DNA of 64,000 nt from Bacteroidales bacterium (lineage in GTDB: Bacteria; Bacteroidota; Bacteroidia; Bacteroidales; F082). Under the pieces are notes generated by a model, which worked only from the letters and a program-made list of their open reading frames with translations, had not been told where the DNA came from and made no database searches. This document shows positions 34,539 through 43,151 of this stretch, in pieces. A program made the position numbers and the translations under genes. The stretch lies in NCBI GenBank assembly GCA_017561025.1, contig JAFZDU010000017.1, positions 1-64,000 on the forward strand, read 5' to 3'. Within the stretch, counting starts at the first letter, position 1; each line of letters starts with the position of its first letter.

Positions 34539-35240
34539 ATGTCTACTGAACGTATTTTGATAGTCGATGATGAAGAGACTTTATGCGAAGTCCTGAAACT
34601 CAATCTCGAAAACGAAGGTTATGATGTTGATATCGCCTTCAGCGCCGAACAGGCTTTGACTCTCGACCTGAAACAATATTCGCTTATCCTTCTCGACATC
34701 ATGATGGGGGAGATAAGCGGCATCAAGATGGCCAAGATGCTTAAGGCTGATGTCACGACAGCCGACATTCCTATTATATTCTGTACCGCTCGCGACTCGG
34801 AAGATGATATGATAATGGGATTGAATATCGGTGCCGACGATTATATCATGAAGCCTTATACCGTGCGTAATGTGATAGCAAGAGTGAAGAGCGTCTTGCG
34901 TCGTACTTCAGGACATAAAGGCAATAATGTCGTTCAGAATGAAAAACCTAATATATTAAAGGTAGGCGGACTGCATCTCGACCTGGAGTTCAAACGCTGC
35001 ATCGTCGATGACGTCGAGGTTAAACTCGCAAGAAAAGAGTTCGAACTTCTGGCTTACCTCATCTCGCATCGTGGCAAGATATGCTCTCGCGAACAGATTC
35101 TCAGCAGAGTGTGGAGCGACGAAGTCATCGTCCTTGACCGCACCATCGACGTCAATATCACACGTCTGCGCTCTAAGATAGGCAACTATGGTTCTTATAT
35201 TGTAACACGTTCAGGTTTCGGTTATGGATTCAGTGATTAA
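34539..35240 (+). CDS. OmpR/PhoB-family response regulator
   Basis: 233 aa. The receiver domain has D10-D11 in the acidic pocket, phospho-acceptor D53 (LILLDIMMG) and the conserved K in YIMKPYT. A winged-helix DNA-binding domain fills residues about 130-233, ending LRSKIGNYGSYIVTRSGFGYGF. PhoB-family regulators bind 11-bp direct repeats, exactly what stands before the porin-pst and Na/Pi genes next door. The kinase gene overlaps its end by 17 bp. The functional call is PhoB-like; the sequence alone does not exclude another stimulus. Confidence 0.9.
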   Translation: MSTERILIVDDEETLCEVLKLNLENEGYDVDIAFSAEQALTLDLKQYSLILLDIMMGEISGIKMAKMLKADVTTADIPIIFCTARDSEDDMIMGLNIGADDYIMKPYTVRNVIARVKSVLRRTSGHKGNNVVQNEKPNILKVGGLHLDLEFKRCIVDDVEVKLARKEFELLAYLISHRGKICSREQILSRVWSDEVIVLDRTIDVNITRLRSKIGNYGSYIVTRSGFGYGFSD

Positions 35241-36660
35241 GTTGTCGTACCACAAGCGACTCTTCCTGATGTTGCTTGCTTTTTCATGGACCATAATATT
35301 ATGCTTCGTGAGTTTCCAGTATCTGCGCGAGAAACAATACAGATCGGAATCTATCAACGTGCAGTTGCAGTTATATAACTTGCATCTTCTCGCGACAATA
35401 GACGAAGGTCTGCCATACGAAGATTATATCGCGACAAAAGAACAGCCTTTCGACGACTTGCGCGTGACCGTGATTTCTCTCTCGGGAGCGGTCGTTTATG
35501 ACAATATGATCTCCATCGATTCTCTCGACAATCACAGCATGCGCCCTGAGGTGTCAGCAGCATTGAAGAAAGGCTCGGGTTATCATATCGGACGACAGTC
35601 TGCCAGCGACGGACGTGAGTATTTCTACTCCGCTACGAAAGGAGAAAGAGCAGTGGTCCGCACCGCAATACCATATTCCGCATCATTGCACGAACTCCTC
35701 CGCGCCGACTGGACCTTCTTAAGTATCATGATAGCAATGAGTTTCGTTATGGGCGTTTTTGCATATTACGCGACTAAGAGACTCGGCAACAACATCGAGC
35801 GACTCAATCGTTTCGCTGCTAAAGCCGATAAAGGCGAGGCATTCGATGAGGCGGAGTCATTCCCTAACGACGAACTCGGTTCCATATCTAACCACATCGT
35901 GAAATTGTATGCCCAGCTGCAGCAGACCATCAAAGACAGAGACATCGCTCATGAGGCTGCTATGCGCGAGGAGCAGGAGAAGATACGTATCAAACAACAA
36001 CTTACGAACAACATCAACCACGAACTGAAGACGCCGGTAGCTTCAATACAGGTGTGTCTTGAGACTTTGCTCTCTGGCATAAACCTTACAGAAGAGAAAA
36101 AACAGGAACTGATAGAACGTTGTTACGCCAACAACGAACGTCTCCGTCGTCTTTTGGAAGACGTCTCGCTCATCACCAGAATGGAGAGCGGCAGCCTGCT
36201 CATTGGAAAGGAAAGCGTCGCTATAAATCATATCATCGACGAGATGAAAGACGAATTGGATATCATGCCTGAAAACGAACGTCTTGACTTGCATATCGAT
36301 TTCAATGAAGAAGTCGTGGTGGAAGGCAACCTCTCGCTGATAGGTTCTATATTCCGTAACCTCACGGAAAACGCCATCGCATATTCTGGAGGCAAGAATA
36401 TCTATATCAGCCTGATCGACGATAACGAAGAATGCTGTACGATACGATTTGAAGATGACGGATGCGGCGTTGACGAGATGCAGCTGCCTCGTCTGTTCGA
36501 GAGGTTCTATCGTGTTGACAAAGGACGTTCGCGTCGTCTGGGCGGCACCGGTCTCGGACTCGCCATTGTGAAGCACGCCGTGCAGTTCCATGGCGGCACT
36601 ATTGCTGTCAGCAACCGTTCAGAAGGAGGCTTGAGGTTTGAGTTCTCATTGAAAAAGTGA
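35224..36660 (+). CDS. PhoR-like sensor histidine kinase
   Basis: 478 aa inner-membrane kinase. A first membrane helix lies at about residues 12-28, a periplasmic sensor segment of about 130 residues follows (SISLSGAVVYDNM-like fold of PhoR/VicK sensors), and a second helix lies at about 163-182. HAMP-like linker, HisKA phospho-site (NHELKTPVASIQ, His near residue 267) and the HATPase boxes N (RNLTENAIAYSGG), G1 (DDGCGVD) and G2 (GGTGLGLAI) are complete. It overlaps the regulator gene by 17 bp. Likely senses phosphate limitation with the adjacent Pst system. Confidence 0.9.
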   Translation: MDSVIKLSYHKRLFLMLLAFSWTIILCFVSFQYLREKQYRSESINVQLQLYNLHLLATIDEGLPYEDYIATKEQPFDDLRVTVISLSGAVVYDNMISIDSLDNHSMRPEVSAALKKGSGYHIGRQSASDGREYFYSATKGERAVVRTAIPYSASLHELLRADWTFLSIMIAMSFVMGVFAYYATKRLGNNIERLNRFAAKADKGEAFDEAESFPNDELGSISNHIVKLYAQLQQTIKDRDIAHEAAMREEQEKIRIKQQLTNNINHELKTPVASIQVCLETLLSGINLTEEKKQELIERCYANNERLRRLLEDVSLITRMESGSLLIGKESVAINHIIDEMKDELDIMPENERLDLHIDFNEEVVVEGNLSLIGSIFRNLTENAIAYSGGKNIYISLIDDNEECCTIRFEDDGCGVDEMQLPRLFERFYRVDKGRSRRLGGTGLGLAIVKHAVQFHGGTIAVSNRSEGGLRFEFSLKK

Positions 36661-37135
36661 TTGAGAGGGAAGTCTCTACGGGAAACACCAAATATCAATC
36701 AAAGTGCCGAAGGTACGACAGAAAAAATCATCCATATTCTGTTTTTTTTATTGAAAACTGAAAGTTGAAATGGAATAGTTGCGAAGTTGTATAGTGAAAA
36801 TATGTGATAAACAATAGATAGTCAATTAGTTACCCTCCCATTTTTTTTAAAAAATATTTTTTATAAAGTTTGGAAGTTAGAAATAAAAATATAAACTTTG
36901 TGGAACTAAAATTAAAGGTATGGAGAGTGTTAAAAACGACATACAGATTCTAGGGAAAAACAAGTTCATAGAATACGTCTCTCGATAAATCGTCTGATTG
37001 AAGAGCTTATCGGGAGATTTTTTTAAGAAATAAATCAAACTACAGATGTGGAAAAATGGGTTCTATCCATTGATGTAGGAAAATTGATAATAAATAGAAC
37101 CTGTCATTACAAATAAACACACTTATACTACTGTT
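36661..37135. other. Intergenic region with a short ORF and terminator
   Basis: 475 bp of AT-rich DNA after the kinase. A 22-codon ORF begins at ATG 36920 (MESVKNDIQILGKNKFIEYV, then SR) and its stop falls in the 5' arm of a terminator hairpin. A further inverted repeat, GGTTCTAT...ATAGAACC (about 37061-37100), lies just before the next gene. The arrangement could be a small RNA or a leader-type attenuator. Confidence 0.4.
36978..37024 (+). terminator. Hairpin terminator
   Basis: GTCTCTCGATAA pairs with TTATCGGGAGA and is followed by seven Ts. No long gene ends here, so the transcript that it terminates must be short or a read-through product of the kinase operon. Confidence 0.6.
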
Positions 37136-38689
37136 ATGAAGAAAGCATTATTAATTACTGCAATTATGGTGATTGCATCAGTCTTGAAATCACAAGACAT
37201 AGATGCAGGCTGGTATCTTTTCCCTGATACCTCTAATGTCGATAAATATTGGGGATTAACATCGGTGGTTGAGGCAAATGATGGCAACTATGTAATGCCA
37301 ATGTATAGCTATTCCAATTATTGTAAATCTAATGATAAATTCCATATACTTAAAATCAGTGCTGACGGTGTGCTTATTGATAAAATGGATTTTGACATTG
37401 AAAACGATTATTTGTTGAATGATATCGTTCTTGACACATGGAATGATACTATAAACGTTTTCCTGCATTATATAGGAGTACATCGTAACTGTTCCAAAAT
37501 AATGCATTCTTATGTTTTGCAGGACTTTACATTGACAGGTTTTAGGGAAATATGGTCGGCAGATTTTGAAAAACCGATGACTACTGATTTGTTGGGAAAT
37601 TTTAGACCATTGATTGACAATGAAGGCAATAGAACAATATCTTACACATATTCCAGCGACGAGGTCTCAAATGTATATCCTGAATACGGGAAAATTCTTT
37701 TCCTAAAATTAGATGTCTCTTGTAATGTGATATTTGAAAAATGGCTGGATTGTTCTGAATTGAATTATAACCACATGAGTATGGTATGCTATACATTCAA
37801 TGAAGACACCACCAATTATAATGTGATGCTGAAATTAGACAAATCTCCATGGAATTGCCAATATGTTCTTGACAATGAATTCAATCTTATAGATACACTA
37901 TATTATGAAAAAGAAAGTGGAATGAATTACTGGGAATTTTCGGATCAGCAAGCATATAGTCAAAATCCCAACAATGGAAAAATATACTGTATGACACATG
38001 TCGCTCACCCGACAATGAAGTATGAACTTGCTGTATTTATGCTAGACAAGACAAATATGAAGGTTAAAATGATGCAATGCACAGATACTCCAGATAATAT
38101 ATGTAATACTACTGGACTAGGCAATTTCTTGGCATATTCAAAAAAAGGCGATATTTATGGAATGGGAATTTATGATTGGGATTATCATTCAAATAACTCG
38201 GCAAAGTATGAATGTAAATTGTATTTAGTACGCTTCGACGAAAATCTTAAAAAATTGGATGAATGGTTTTATGAAATCGAAGAGGAATATTTGCATTATT
38301 TTGATCATATTTATTGTACGGAAACAGATGATATTGTTGTTACAGGAAGAGTTGTTAAAGATCGAATAGGTAAACCTTGTATCGTCAAATTCCCTGCTTC
38401 AGCATTCAATCCCGACAACATCGAAGAAGCTCACGCTCATGGTTTGAAATACGCTATTGCTTATCCAAATCCAGGCGGCGATGTGATGAACATAAGAACT
38501 GGTTTAAGAAATGCTGTTTTAACTGTTTATGATTTACAAGGAAGAAAAATCCATGAAGAAGAAATAACAGATGATGTTACATCAATAGACGCTTCTAATT
38601 GGCAAAGTGGAACTTACGTTTGGAAATTAGGAATTAGGAATGAGGAATTAGGAATGAAGGAAGTGGAGAGTGGAAAGTGGGTTAAGTAG
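37136..38689 (+). CDS. T9SS-sorted secreted protein with repeat-inserted C-terminal domain, paralog 1
   Basis: 517 aa with a signal peptide (MKKALLITAIMVIASVLKSQ). The body, residues about 25-420, shows repeated strand-like segments as in beta-propeller proteins, without a recognisable catalytic motif. The T9SS C-terminal domain starts near residue 437 (YAIAYPNPGGDVMNIRTGL) and ends GKWVK. Inside its last hairpin, residues 498-507 (LGIRNEELGM) are encoded by the dispersed repeat TTAGGAATTAGGAATGAGG. The paralog at 38821 carries the same insertion. Base composition is AT-rich compared with the surrounding housekeeping genes. Confidence 0.82.
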   Translation: MKKALLITAIMVIASVLKSQDIDAGWYLFPDTSNVDKYWGLTSVVEANDGNYVMPMYSYSNYCKSNDKFHILKISADGVLIDKMDFDIENDYLLNDIVLDTWNDTINVFLHYIGVHRNCSKIMHSYVLQDFTLTGFREIWSADFEKPMTTDLLGNFRPLIDNEGNRTISYTYSSDEVSNVYPEYGKILFLKLDVSCNVIFEKWLDCSELNYNHMSMVCYTFNEDTTNYNVMLKLDKSPWNCQYVLDNEFNLIDTLYYEKESGMNYWEFSDQQAYSQNPNNGKIYCMTHVAHPTMKYELAVFMLDKTNMKVKMMQCTDTPDNICNTTGLGNFLAYSKKGDIYGMGIYDWDYHSNNSAKYECKLYLVRFDENLKKLDEWFYEIEEEYLHYFDHIYCTETDDIVVTGRVVKDRIGKPCIVKFPASAFNPDNIEEAHAHGLKYAIAYPNPGGDVMNIRTGLRNAVLTVYDLQGRKIHEEEITDDVTSIDASNWQSGTYVWKLGIRNEELGMKEVESGKWVK

Positions 38690-38760
38690 GAATTGAGGAA
38701 CTGAGGAACTAAGGATCTAAGGAACTGAGGAGAGTCGGTCACTGAGCCTGTCGAAGTGCC
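38690..38760 (+). repeat. AACTGAGG tandem repeat and GGTCACTGAGCCTGTCGAAG element
   Basis: About five units of GAGGAACT/AAGGAACT follow the stop codon, then GGTCACTGAGCCTGTCGAAG (38737-38756), which looks like an intergenic repeat that I recall from many unrelated bacterial genomes. I saw no gene in 38690-38820. Confidence 0.6.
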
Positions 38761-38820
38761 AACTCCATTACCACATTACTAGAAAAATTTTGAATTAACA
38801 TTAAAAAATTACAATTACTT

Positions 38821-40488
38821 ATGGAAATCAAGAATAATATTATCTCAATGTTTACATTAATAACTCTGCTTTTAAGCGGAGTTAATAGTGTATTTTCACA
38901 GGAATGGGAGGCGGTTTATTATAGCGATGAATTTGCTAGTGGTTGCGATTACAATGAGGCTATTGAATTGTCAAACGGCAATGTATTAGCAGCTTCCTTG
39001 AACTATCCGGTGAACCTCGTTGGAATGATGTTTTCAACACAGCCAACATTGTCTCTTATTTCTTCTGAAGGAGAAGTGTTGTACAGAAATATGTATGTGA
39101 AACCGGGACTCTGTGAAACGACTTGGCCTTATCTCTTTGAGAAAAACGGAGAAATGTATTTCCTCACATCATATAGTCCTGACCATGATGTAAACTCCGA
39201 TAATTATTTCAAGAATTTCGATAATCCACCTACGGACGCTGTTTTAGGACTATATAAGCTAGATGATTGCCTTAATATAGCTAAAAGTTATGAGCATATT
39301 TATCCTATAGACACCTTTGAAAGAAGAGATGAATTATGGTATGATTTTCTTAATTATTATTGTGGATATTTGTATGTTTATTCCGCATTTGAAGATGATG
39401 GCAACATAACAGGTTCTTATATCAGACTGGAAAGCGTTTCTGATAAACCGTCAGAACGCGATTCTATTTACTTCTTCAAAATGGATTTTGAAGGGAATTT
39501 TTTGCTTAGAAAAGGATATGAGTTACAACCACGACACGGAATGACAATGTTAAGTTGTAATAGACAGCAGATGGTTAAAACAGATGACGGATATATTGTC
39601 TATTACAGAGGTGTCTCTCTTGATTATCATGGCACTGTAGAATATTACGATAACGATTTTAATCACATAACGACAAAATACGTTCTAATGCCTGGGTCTC
39701 CTGGTTGGTTTGATGATGCATTGTATAAACATTGTGTTATGCGTAGCAATCACAATACTACGTACGTCTCGACAATGCATTACAAGCAACCAACCGAAGG
39801 TGGTAAGCAAGTGGCAGATATAAGATTGTATGAATTTGATGATGATGTGAATAATTCTGGCGAGTTGATACCTGTTCTTAATTATATTGAAAGAAGCGCT
39901 CCTGATAATGATTATACAGCGCTGCGTTCTATGGATATGACAAAAGAAGGTGATATTTATTTTACGTATTCATTAAATTGTGGTTTTGAAGGTGATAATT
40001 ATGATTCATGGATAATGATAGAAAGACTGGATTCTGATTTTGATACTTTAGCGACATATTTCTATAATGAAGCAGGAGTGTATAATAGGTCAAGTTGTCT
40101 GACTGCAACAAAAGACGATGGACTTTTACTTGTTTCACTTTCGTATAATGTAAATAATATATACAACCGCTGGTCAAAAGTCTCCAAATTCCCTGCGTCA
40201 GCCTTTGGAATTGACAACATCGAAGAAGCTCACGCTAATAATCTTCATCTTGCTGTCGCTTATCCTAATCCGGGCGGCGATGTGATGAATATAAGAACAG
40301 GTTTGAAAAATGCTATTTTGTCTGTTTATGATTTACAAGGAAGAAAGATCCATGAGCAGGAAATAACAGACGATCTCACTTCGGTAGATGCTTCTAATTG
40401 GCAAAGTGGAACTTACGTTTGGAAATTAGGAATTAGGAATGAGGAATTAGGAATTAAGGAAGTGGAAACGGGGAAATGGATTAAATAA
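38821..40488 (+). CDS. T9SS-sorted secreted protein with repeat-inserted C-terminal domain, paralog 2
   Basis: 555 aa with a signal peptide (MEIKNNIISMFTLITLLLSG). The body differs from the neighbour, but it shares the final domain: KFPASAFGIDNIEEAHANN, YPNPGGDVMNIRTGL, VYDLQGRKIHEQEITDD, WQSGTYVWK. As in paralog 1, residues 536-545 (LGIRNEELGI) come from an in-frame TTAGGAATTAGGAATGAGG repeat placed before the terminal KEVETGKWIK. Probably exported through the Por system and attached to or released from the surface. The substrate of the N-terminal part is unknown. The gene has a 130-bp repeat-filled upstream gap and ends shortly before a tRNA. Confidence 0.82.
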   Translation: MEIKNNIISMFTLITLLLSGVNSVFSQEWEAVYYSDEFASGCDYNEAIELSNGNVLAASLNYPVNLVGMMFSTQPTLSLISSEGEVLYRNMYVKPGLCETTWPYLFEKNGEMYFLTSYSPDHDVNSDNYFKNFDNPPTDAVLGLYKLDDCLNIAKSYEHIYPIDTFERRDELWYDFLNYYCGYLYVYSAFEDDGNITGSYIRLESVSDKPSERDSIYFFKMDFEGNFLLRKGYELQPRHGMTMLSCNRQQMVKTDDGYIVYYRGVSLDYHGTVEYYDNDFNHITTKYVLMPGSPGWFDDALYKHCVMRSNHNTTYVSTMHYKQPTEGGKQVADIRLYEFDDDVNNSGELIPVLNYIERSAPDNDYTALRSMDMTKEGDIYFTYSLNCGFEGDNYDSWIMIERLDSDFDTLATYFYNEAGVYNRSSCLTATKDDGLLLVSLSYNVNNIYNRWSKVSKFPASAFGIDNIEEAHANNLHLAVAYPNPGGDVMNIRTGLKNAILSVYDLQGRKIHEQEITDDLTSVDASNWQSGTYVWKLGIRNEELGIKEVETGKWIK

Positions 40489-40516
40489 AATTAGCTTCTA
40501 TCTCGCGAATTCTTCT

Positions 40517-40524
40517 TATCTTTG
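40517..40524 (+). promoter_or_regulatory. -7 promoter element of tRNA-Arg
   Basis: TATCTTTG, matching TAnnTTTG, 62 bp before the tRNA. The tRNA-Val gene at 57816 has the identical octamer. Confidence 0.7.
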
Positions 40525-40586
40525 CACCTCTTCAATTGTTAATTGTCAACATTCAACTTATAGTTTTCAATTTTCAATTGCATCAG

Positions 40587-40656
40587 GTCCCGTAGTTAAA
40601 CGGATAGAATGAAGGATTCCGGTTCCTTAGATTTGGGTTCGATTCCCAACGGGACT
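40587..40656 (+). tRNA. tRNA-Arg (anticodon CCG)
   Basis: Acceptor arms GTCCCGT and ACGGGAC pair over seven bases. The anticodon arm AAGGA-TTCCGGT-TCCTT gives anticodon CCG. The T arm is TTGGG-TTCGATT-CCCAA. CCA is not encoded. At 70 nt it is slightly short and its D-arm is weak, but the other arms are complete. Confidence 0.9.
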
Positions 40657-40663
40657 TCAAAAG

Positions 40664-40706
40664 AAAACGCCAACTGATTGATTATCGATAGTTGGCGTTT
40701 TTCTTT
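40664..40706 (+). terminator. Rho-independent terminator of the tRNA-Arg transcript
   Basis: AAAACGCCAACT, loop, AGTTGGCGTTTTT directly after the tRNA. Confidence 0.9.
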
Positions 40707-40795
40707 TGCATATTTTTTTTACCATTTGTCCACATCGCAGTTTCATGCAAATGAGCGACAGGGATAATGGTGTTAATGTTTTTTTAGTAGCACCT

Positions 40796-40940
40796 TTGCG
40801 TTAGGGATTGGAGCGGCATCCTTTGCGAGCGAAGTGATAACGCAGCGAGCAAAGATATAGCGGAAAGCCCGGCGGCGGAGCTGGAAGCGGAGCCGAAACG
40901 CCCAAGAGAAAGACAACAAGACTACAAGACAACAAGTTGT
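40796..40940 (+). repeat. Dispersed GC-richer intergenic repeat, copy 2
   Basis: It begins TTTGCGTTAGGGATTG and matches 1929-2062 with few differences, including GATATAGCGGAAAGCCCG. It then runs into ACAACAAG tandem units. It sits next to a half-MITE, as copy 1 sits near the full MITE. Confidence 0.7.
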
Positions 40941-40954
40941 TTTAAGAGCTATAT

Positions 40955-41056
40955 GATTGAAAGAAAGGCGAAAGGATTCCAAGAAAAACATAAAGCATGC
41001 AAAAGTTTTAATTGTTAATGACAAAAATTATTTAAACGGGAAATTTATAGAAGTCC
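40955..41056 (-). repeat. Half copy of the MITE-like element, inverted
   Basis: The reverse complement matches one arm of the 1616-1810 element, from the outer end GGACTTC(T)ATAAATT to the central palindrome (GATTGAAAGAAAGGCG). The other arm is missing. The stretch 41057-41171 contains only further CTTGTAGTCTTGTAG repeat units. Confidence 0.7.
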
Positions 41057-41171
41057 TCTTAAATCTCAGAAAAGTGTAGAGTAGTTGGAAAGTTGAAATA
41101 AAGAAAAAGAGCGCTACTTTAAAGCAGCACTCCTTCTTGTAGTCTTGTGGTCTTGTAGTCTTGTAGTCTTA

Positions 41172-42512
41172 TTACTTCACCGAAACCTGTTTCACAACAA
41201 CGCCGTTTTCTGTAGTGACGCGCACGAGATAAATGCCGTCCTTATATTGTGTCATGTCGATGATTTCCTTCTCGCTGCCGACTTCCTTGTCATAAACCAC
41301 CTGACCTAAAGCGTTGACGATGCAGATGTGGTTCATGTTTTTGGCTTCTATGTTCAAGTAAGCGTTTGCAGGATTTGGGTAAACCATAATGTCGTTGATG
41401 GCGTTTTCTTCAACAGCGACATTGCTGATTGTCACGGACTGAGGGCAAGTCATGAAATAGTGAAGTTCGTCTTTTGGACCGCTGTAAACCACTCTGATTG
41501 TATATTCGTCGCCGTTTTGCGCGTCAGCGTCGTGGTATTCTTCTTCCTTTACGAGAGGAGAGAGGAGTTCGCCGTTACGATATAAGATGGCGCCGATCAC
41601 CTCGCTGATGACAGGTTCGTCAGCTTCGCCGATGTATGCGCGAACCATCCATGTGTAAGCAGGATAAGAGACGTACATGAGGTCGAGCCATCCGTATCCG
41701 TCGTAGTAGATCCAGCGTCCGTTGGCGTTGCCTTGGTCGGCACATCCTGCTGCAGGCTGAGCGCCGTTGATGTTAGTGAAGACAACCCATACGTTTTTGT
41801 CGCCGCTCAATACGACTGCGTTTGTCAATGTTATTTCGTGAAAGTCTTGAGTGCCAGCGCATGAGAAAGCTTGTTTATGTAACAAGGTGCCAGGTTCAGT
41901 GGTGCCGCCTTCGTAGATCTCAACTTCGCCCTCGAAGCTTTCAACGTCGTATAAAGCGACCTTTGTCATTGTCTGACCGGCATATTGAGCGATGTCGGAA
42001 GCAGGGAACATGATAGCCCATTTGAAAGACTCGAAGTTGACGCCGTCGTAGGTGAGACCGATGCGTTCGGCGTAAGTGCCGTTGTCGTATTTAAGCCAGC
42101 TGCCATCTTTTGCAGATTTATCACCTTTATATATTGCAGGCAATGTCCAGCTTACGACGCCCACGTTATCAATAAATTCCGCTTTAAGGTCATAAGCGCC
42201 GACATAGTCGTCGCAGTTGGCTTTTGTCCAGATGTAGTTCTTTGGATAACCGGCGCCGTCGGTATAGACAGGGATGACTGTCGTTGTATATTCCTGTCCG
42301 TCGACGAGGTTTTCATGTTGGAAGTAAGGGACGCTCAAGTCGTTGTCAATCAGTTCGCCGTCTAGGTAAATCTGATAAGAAGTCAAGGAAGTGTTAGTGT
42401 CTTCGTCCCACATTGCCCATCCGGTAGGAGAGACGTACAAGTTGTTGACTTGAGCGTTAGCTGAGAAAAAAGCGAGTAAGCACAAGAGTGTAAGAGTGAA
42501 TGATTTTTTCAT
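41172..42512 (-). CDS. T9SS-sorted protein resembling gingipain adhesin domains
   Basis: 446 aa with a signal peptide (MKKSFTLTLLCLLAFFSANAQ). The layout is a fibronectin-type segment (YQIYLDGELIDNDL, EYTTTVIPVY), a central beta-sandwich with ERIGLTYDGVNFESFKWAIMFPASDI and GGTTEPGTLLHKQ, a second FN3-like piece (AILYRNGELL, GDEYTIRVVY), then a type A T9SS C-terminal domain from IMVYPNPANAYLNIEA to KQVSVK. These segments resemble the haemagglutinin/adhesin repeats of Porphyromonas gingipains and HagA. Binding partner unknown. It is transcribed alone, leftward. Confidence 0.8.
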   Translation of the reverse strand: MKKSFTLTLLCLLAFFSANAQVNNLYVSPTGWAMWDEDTNTSLTSYQIYLDGELIDNDLSVPYFQHENLVDGQEYTTTVIPVYTDGAGYPKNYIWTKANCDDYVGAYDLKAEFIDNVGVVSWTLPAIYKGDKSAKDGSWLKYDNGTYAERIGLTYDGVNFESFKWAIMFPASDIAQYAGQTMTKVALYDVESFEGEVEIYEGGTTEPGTLLHKQAFSCAGTQDFHEITLTNAVVLSGDKNVWVVFTNINGAQPAAGCADQGNANGRWIYYDGYGWLDLMYVSYPAYTWMVRAYIGEADEPVISEVIGAILYRNGELLSPLVKEEEYHDADAQNGDEYTIRVVYSGPKDELHYFMTCPQSVTISNVAVEENAINDIMVYPNPANAYLNIEAKNMNHICIVNALGQVVYDKEVGSEKEIIDMTQYKDGIYLVRVTTENGVVVKQVSVK

Positions 42513-42832
42513 AATGATATTTTAAATTAAATGAATAGTTAAATTGTTTGCAAATATAATAAAGAAGAGCGTGATGTGCAAGATGAATTTTACAGGAAAG
42601 ATATCTTAATGATAATTAACATAAGTTACATGGTTTTATTAAGACGTTCTTAAAAAATGTTAAAATCATAATATTGTCATGTGAAACGCTTGACAAAAGG
42701 ATATTAAAAGATGTAGTTTTGTATGATAGTATAGATTTTGAAGATTAAAAAAAAGAAATCCGCACTGCTGCGCAATATGTCGGGATGTTAAATTTTGTTA
42801 ATTTTTATTTGGTTTTTTGTGATAAAAATCAT

Positions 42833-42840
42833 TACATTTG
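42833..42840 (+). promoter_or_regulatory. -7 promoter element of the leader RNA
   Basis: TACATTTG (TAnnTTTG) with a TTTG at 42808-42811 about 21 bp upstream as a -33 candidate. Transcription would start near 42847. Confidence 0.65.
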
Positions 42841-42846
42841 TCGCAA

Positions 42847-43067
42847 AGAAAAAACGGAAATAAAAATGAGATAAAAGTTTAAAATAGACATATTGAAGTA
42901 AGTGTTTACTTATTGCTAGTACATTTCTGAAAATCGCCAAAAAATAAGAACGAGTACAGCTGCAATTAAGTAAAGCTTCGCACGCATGTGCGGACTTTCT
43001 TATTTGTGTACTCAGGCGTTTGGCGATGCCCCAGAAATGCGAATAAGATTAGTTCGCACTTTTTTTA
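42847..43067 (+). ncRNA. Structured leader or stand-alone RNA with possible pseudoknot and terminator
   Basis: Between a promoter (42833) and a terminator (43038-43067) lie nested stems: CATTTCTG (42922) with CAGAAATG (43032), and ATCGCCAAA (42933) with TTTGGCGAT (43019). Inside, AATAAG can pair with CTTATT and GAGTAC with GTACTC in crossing order, so they form either a pseudoknot or alternative folds. A small hairpin, CGCACGCATGTGCG, is also present. TTCGCAC (42978) duplicates the terminator 3' arm and could compete for its 5' arm. This may be a riboswitch/attenuator of the adhesin operon, or an independent 6S-like RNA. I cannot name its family. Confidence 0.55.
43038..43067 (+). terminator. 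Terminator within the leader of the adhesin operon
   Basis: TGCGAA, nine-base loop, TTCGCA, then T-rich DNA. It lies 85 bp before the first gene. Its first two bases overlap the outer stem of the upstream RNA fold. Confidence 0.7.
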
Positions 43068-43151
43068 TTAATAAACCTGAAAACTACAAATAAATAATAA
43101 TTCATTAACACAAACCGATGCGCCGATGGGATATAACCGGTAAAACAAACA

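Noticed and set aside
36043..36591. A 182-codon open frame on the minus strand
   Set aside because: It is the complement of the histidine kinase catalytic domain, where all conserved boxes are on the plus strand.
38690..38735. Regular short repeats, considered as CRISPR
   Set aside because: Units are about 8-10 bp, directly tandem, without spacers, and no cas gene is present.
40773..41024. An 83-codon minus-strand frame near tRNA-Arg
   Set aside because: It lies entirely in the composite non-coding repeat and the half-MITE; the same repeat at 1.9 kb has different frames.
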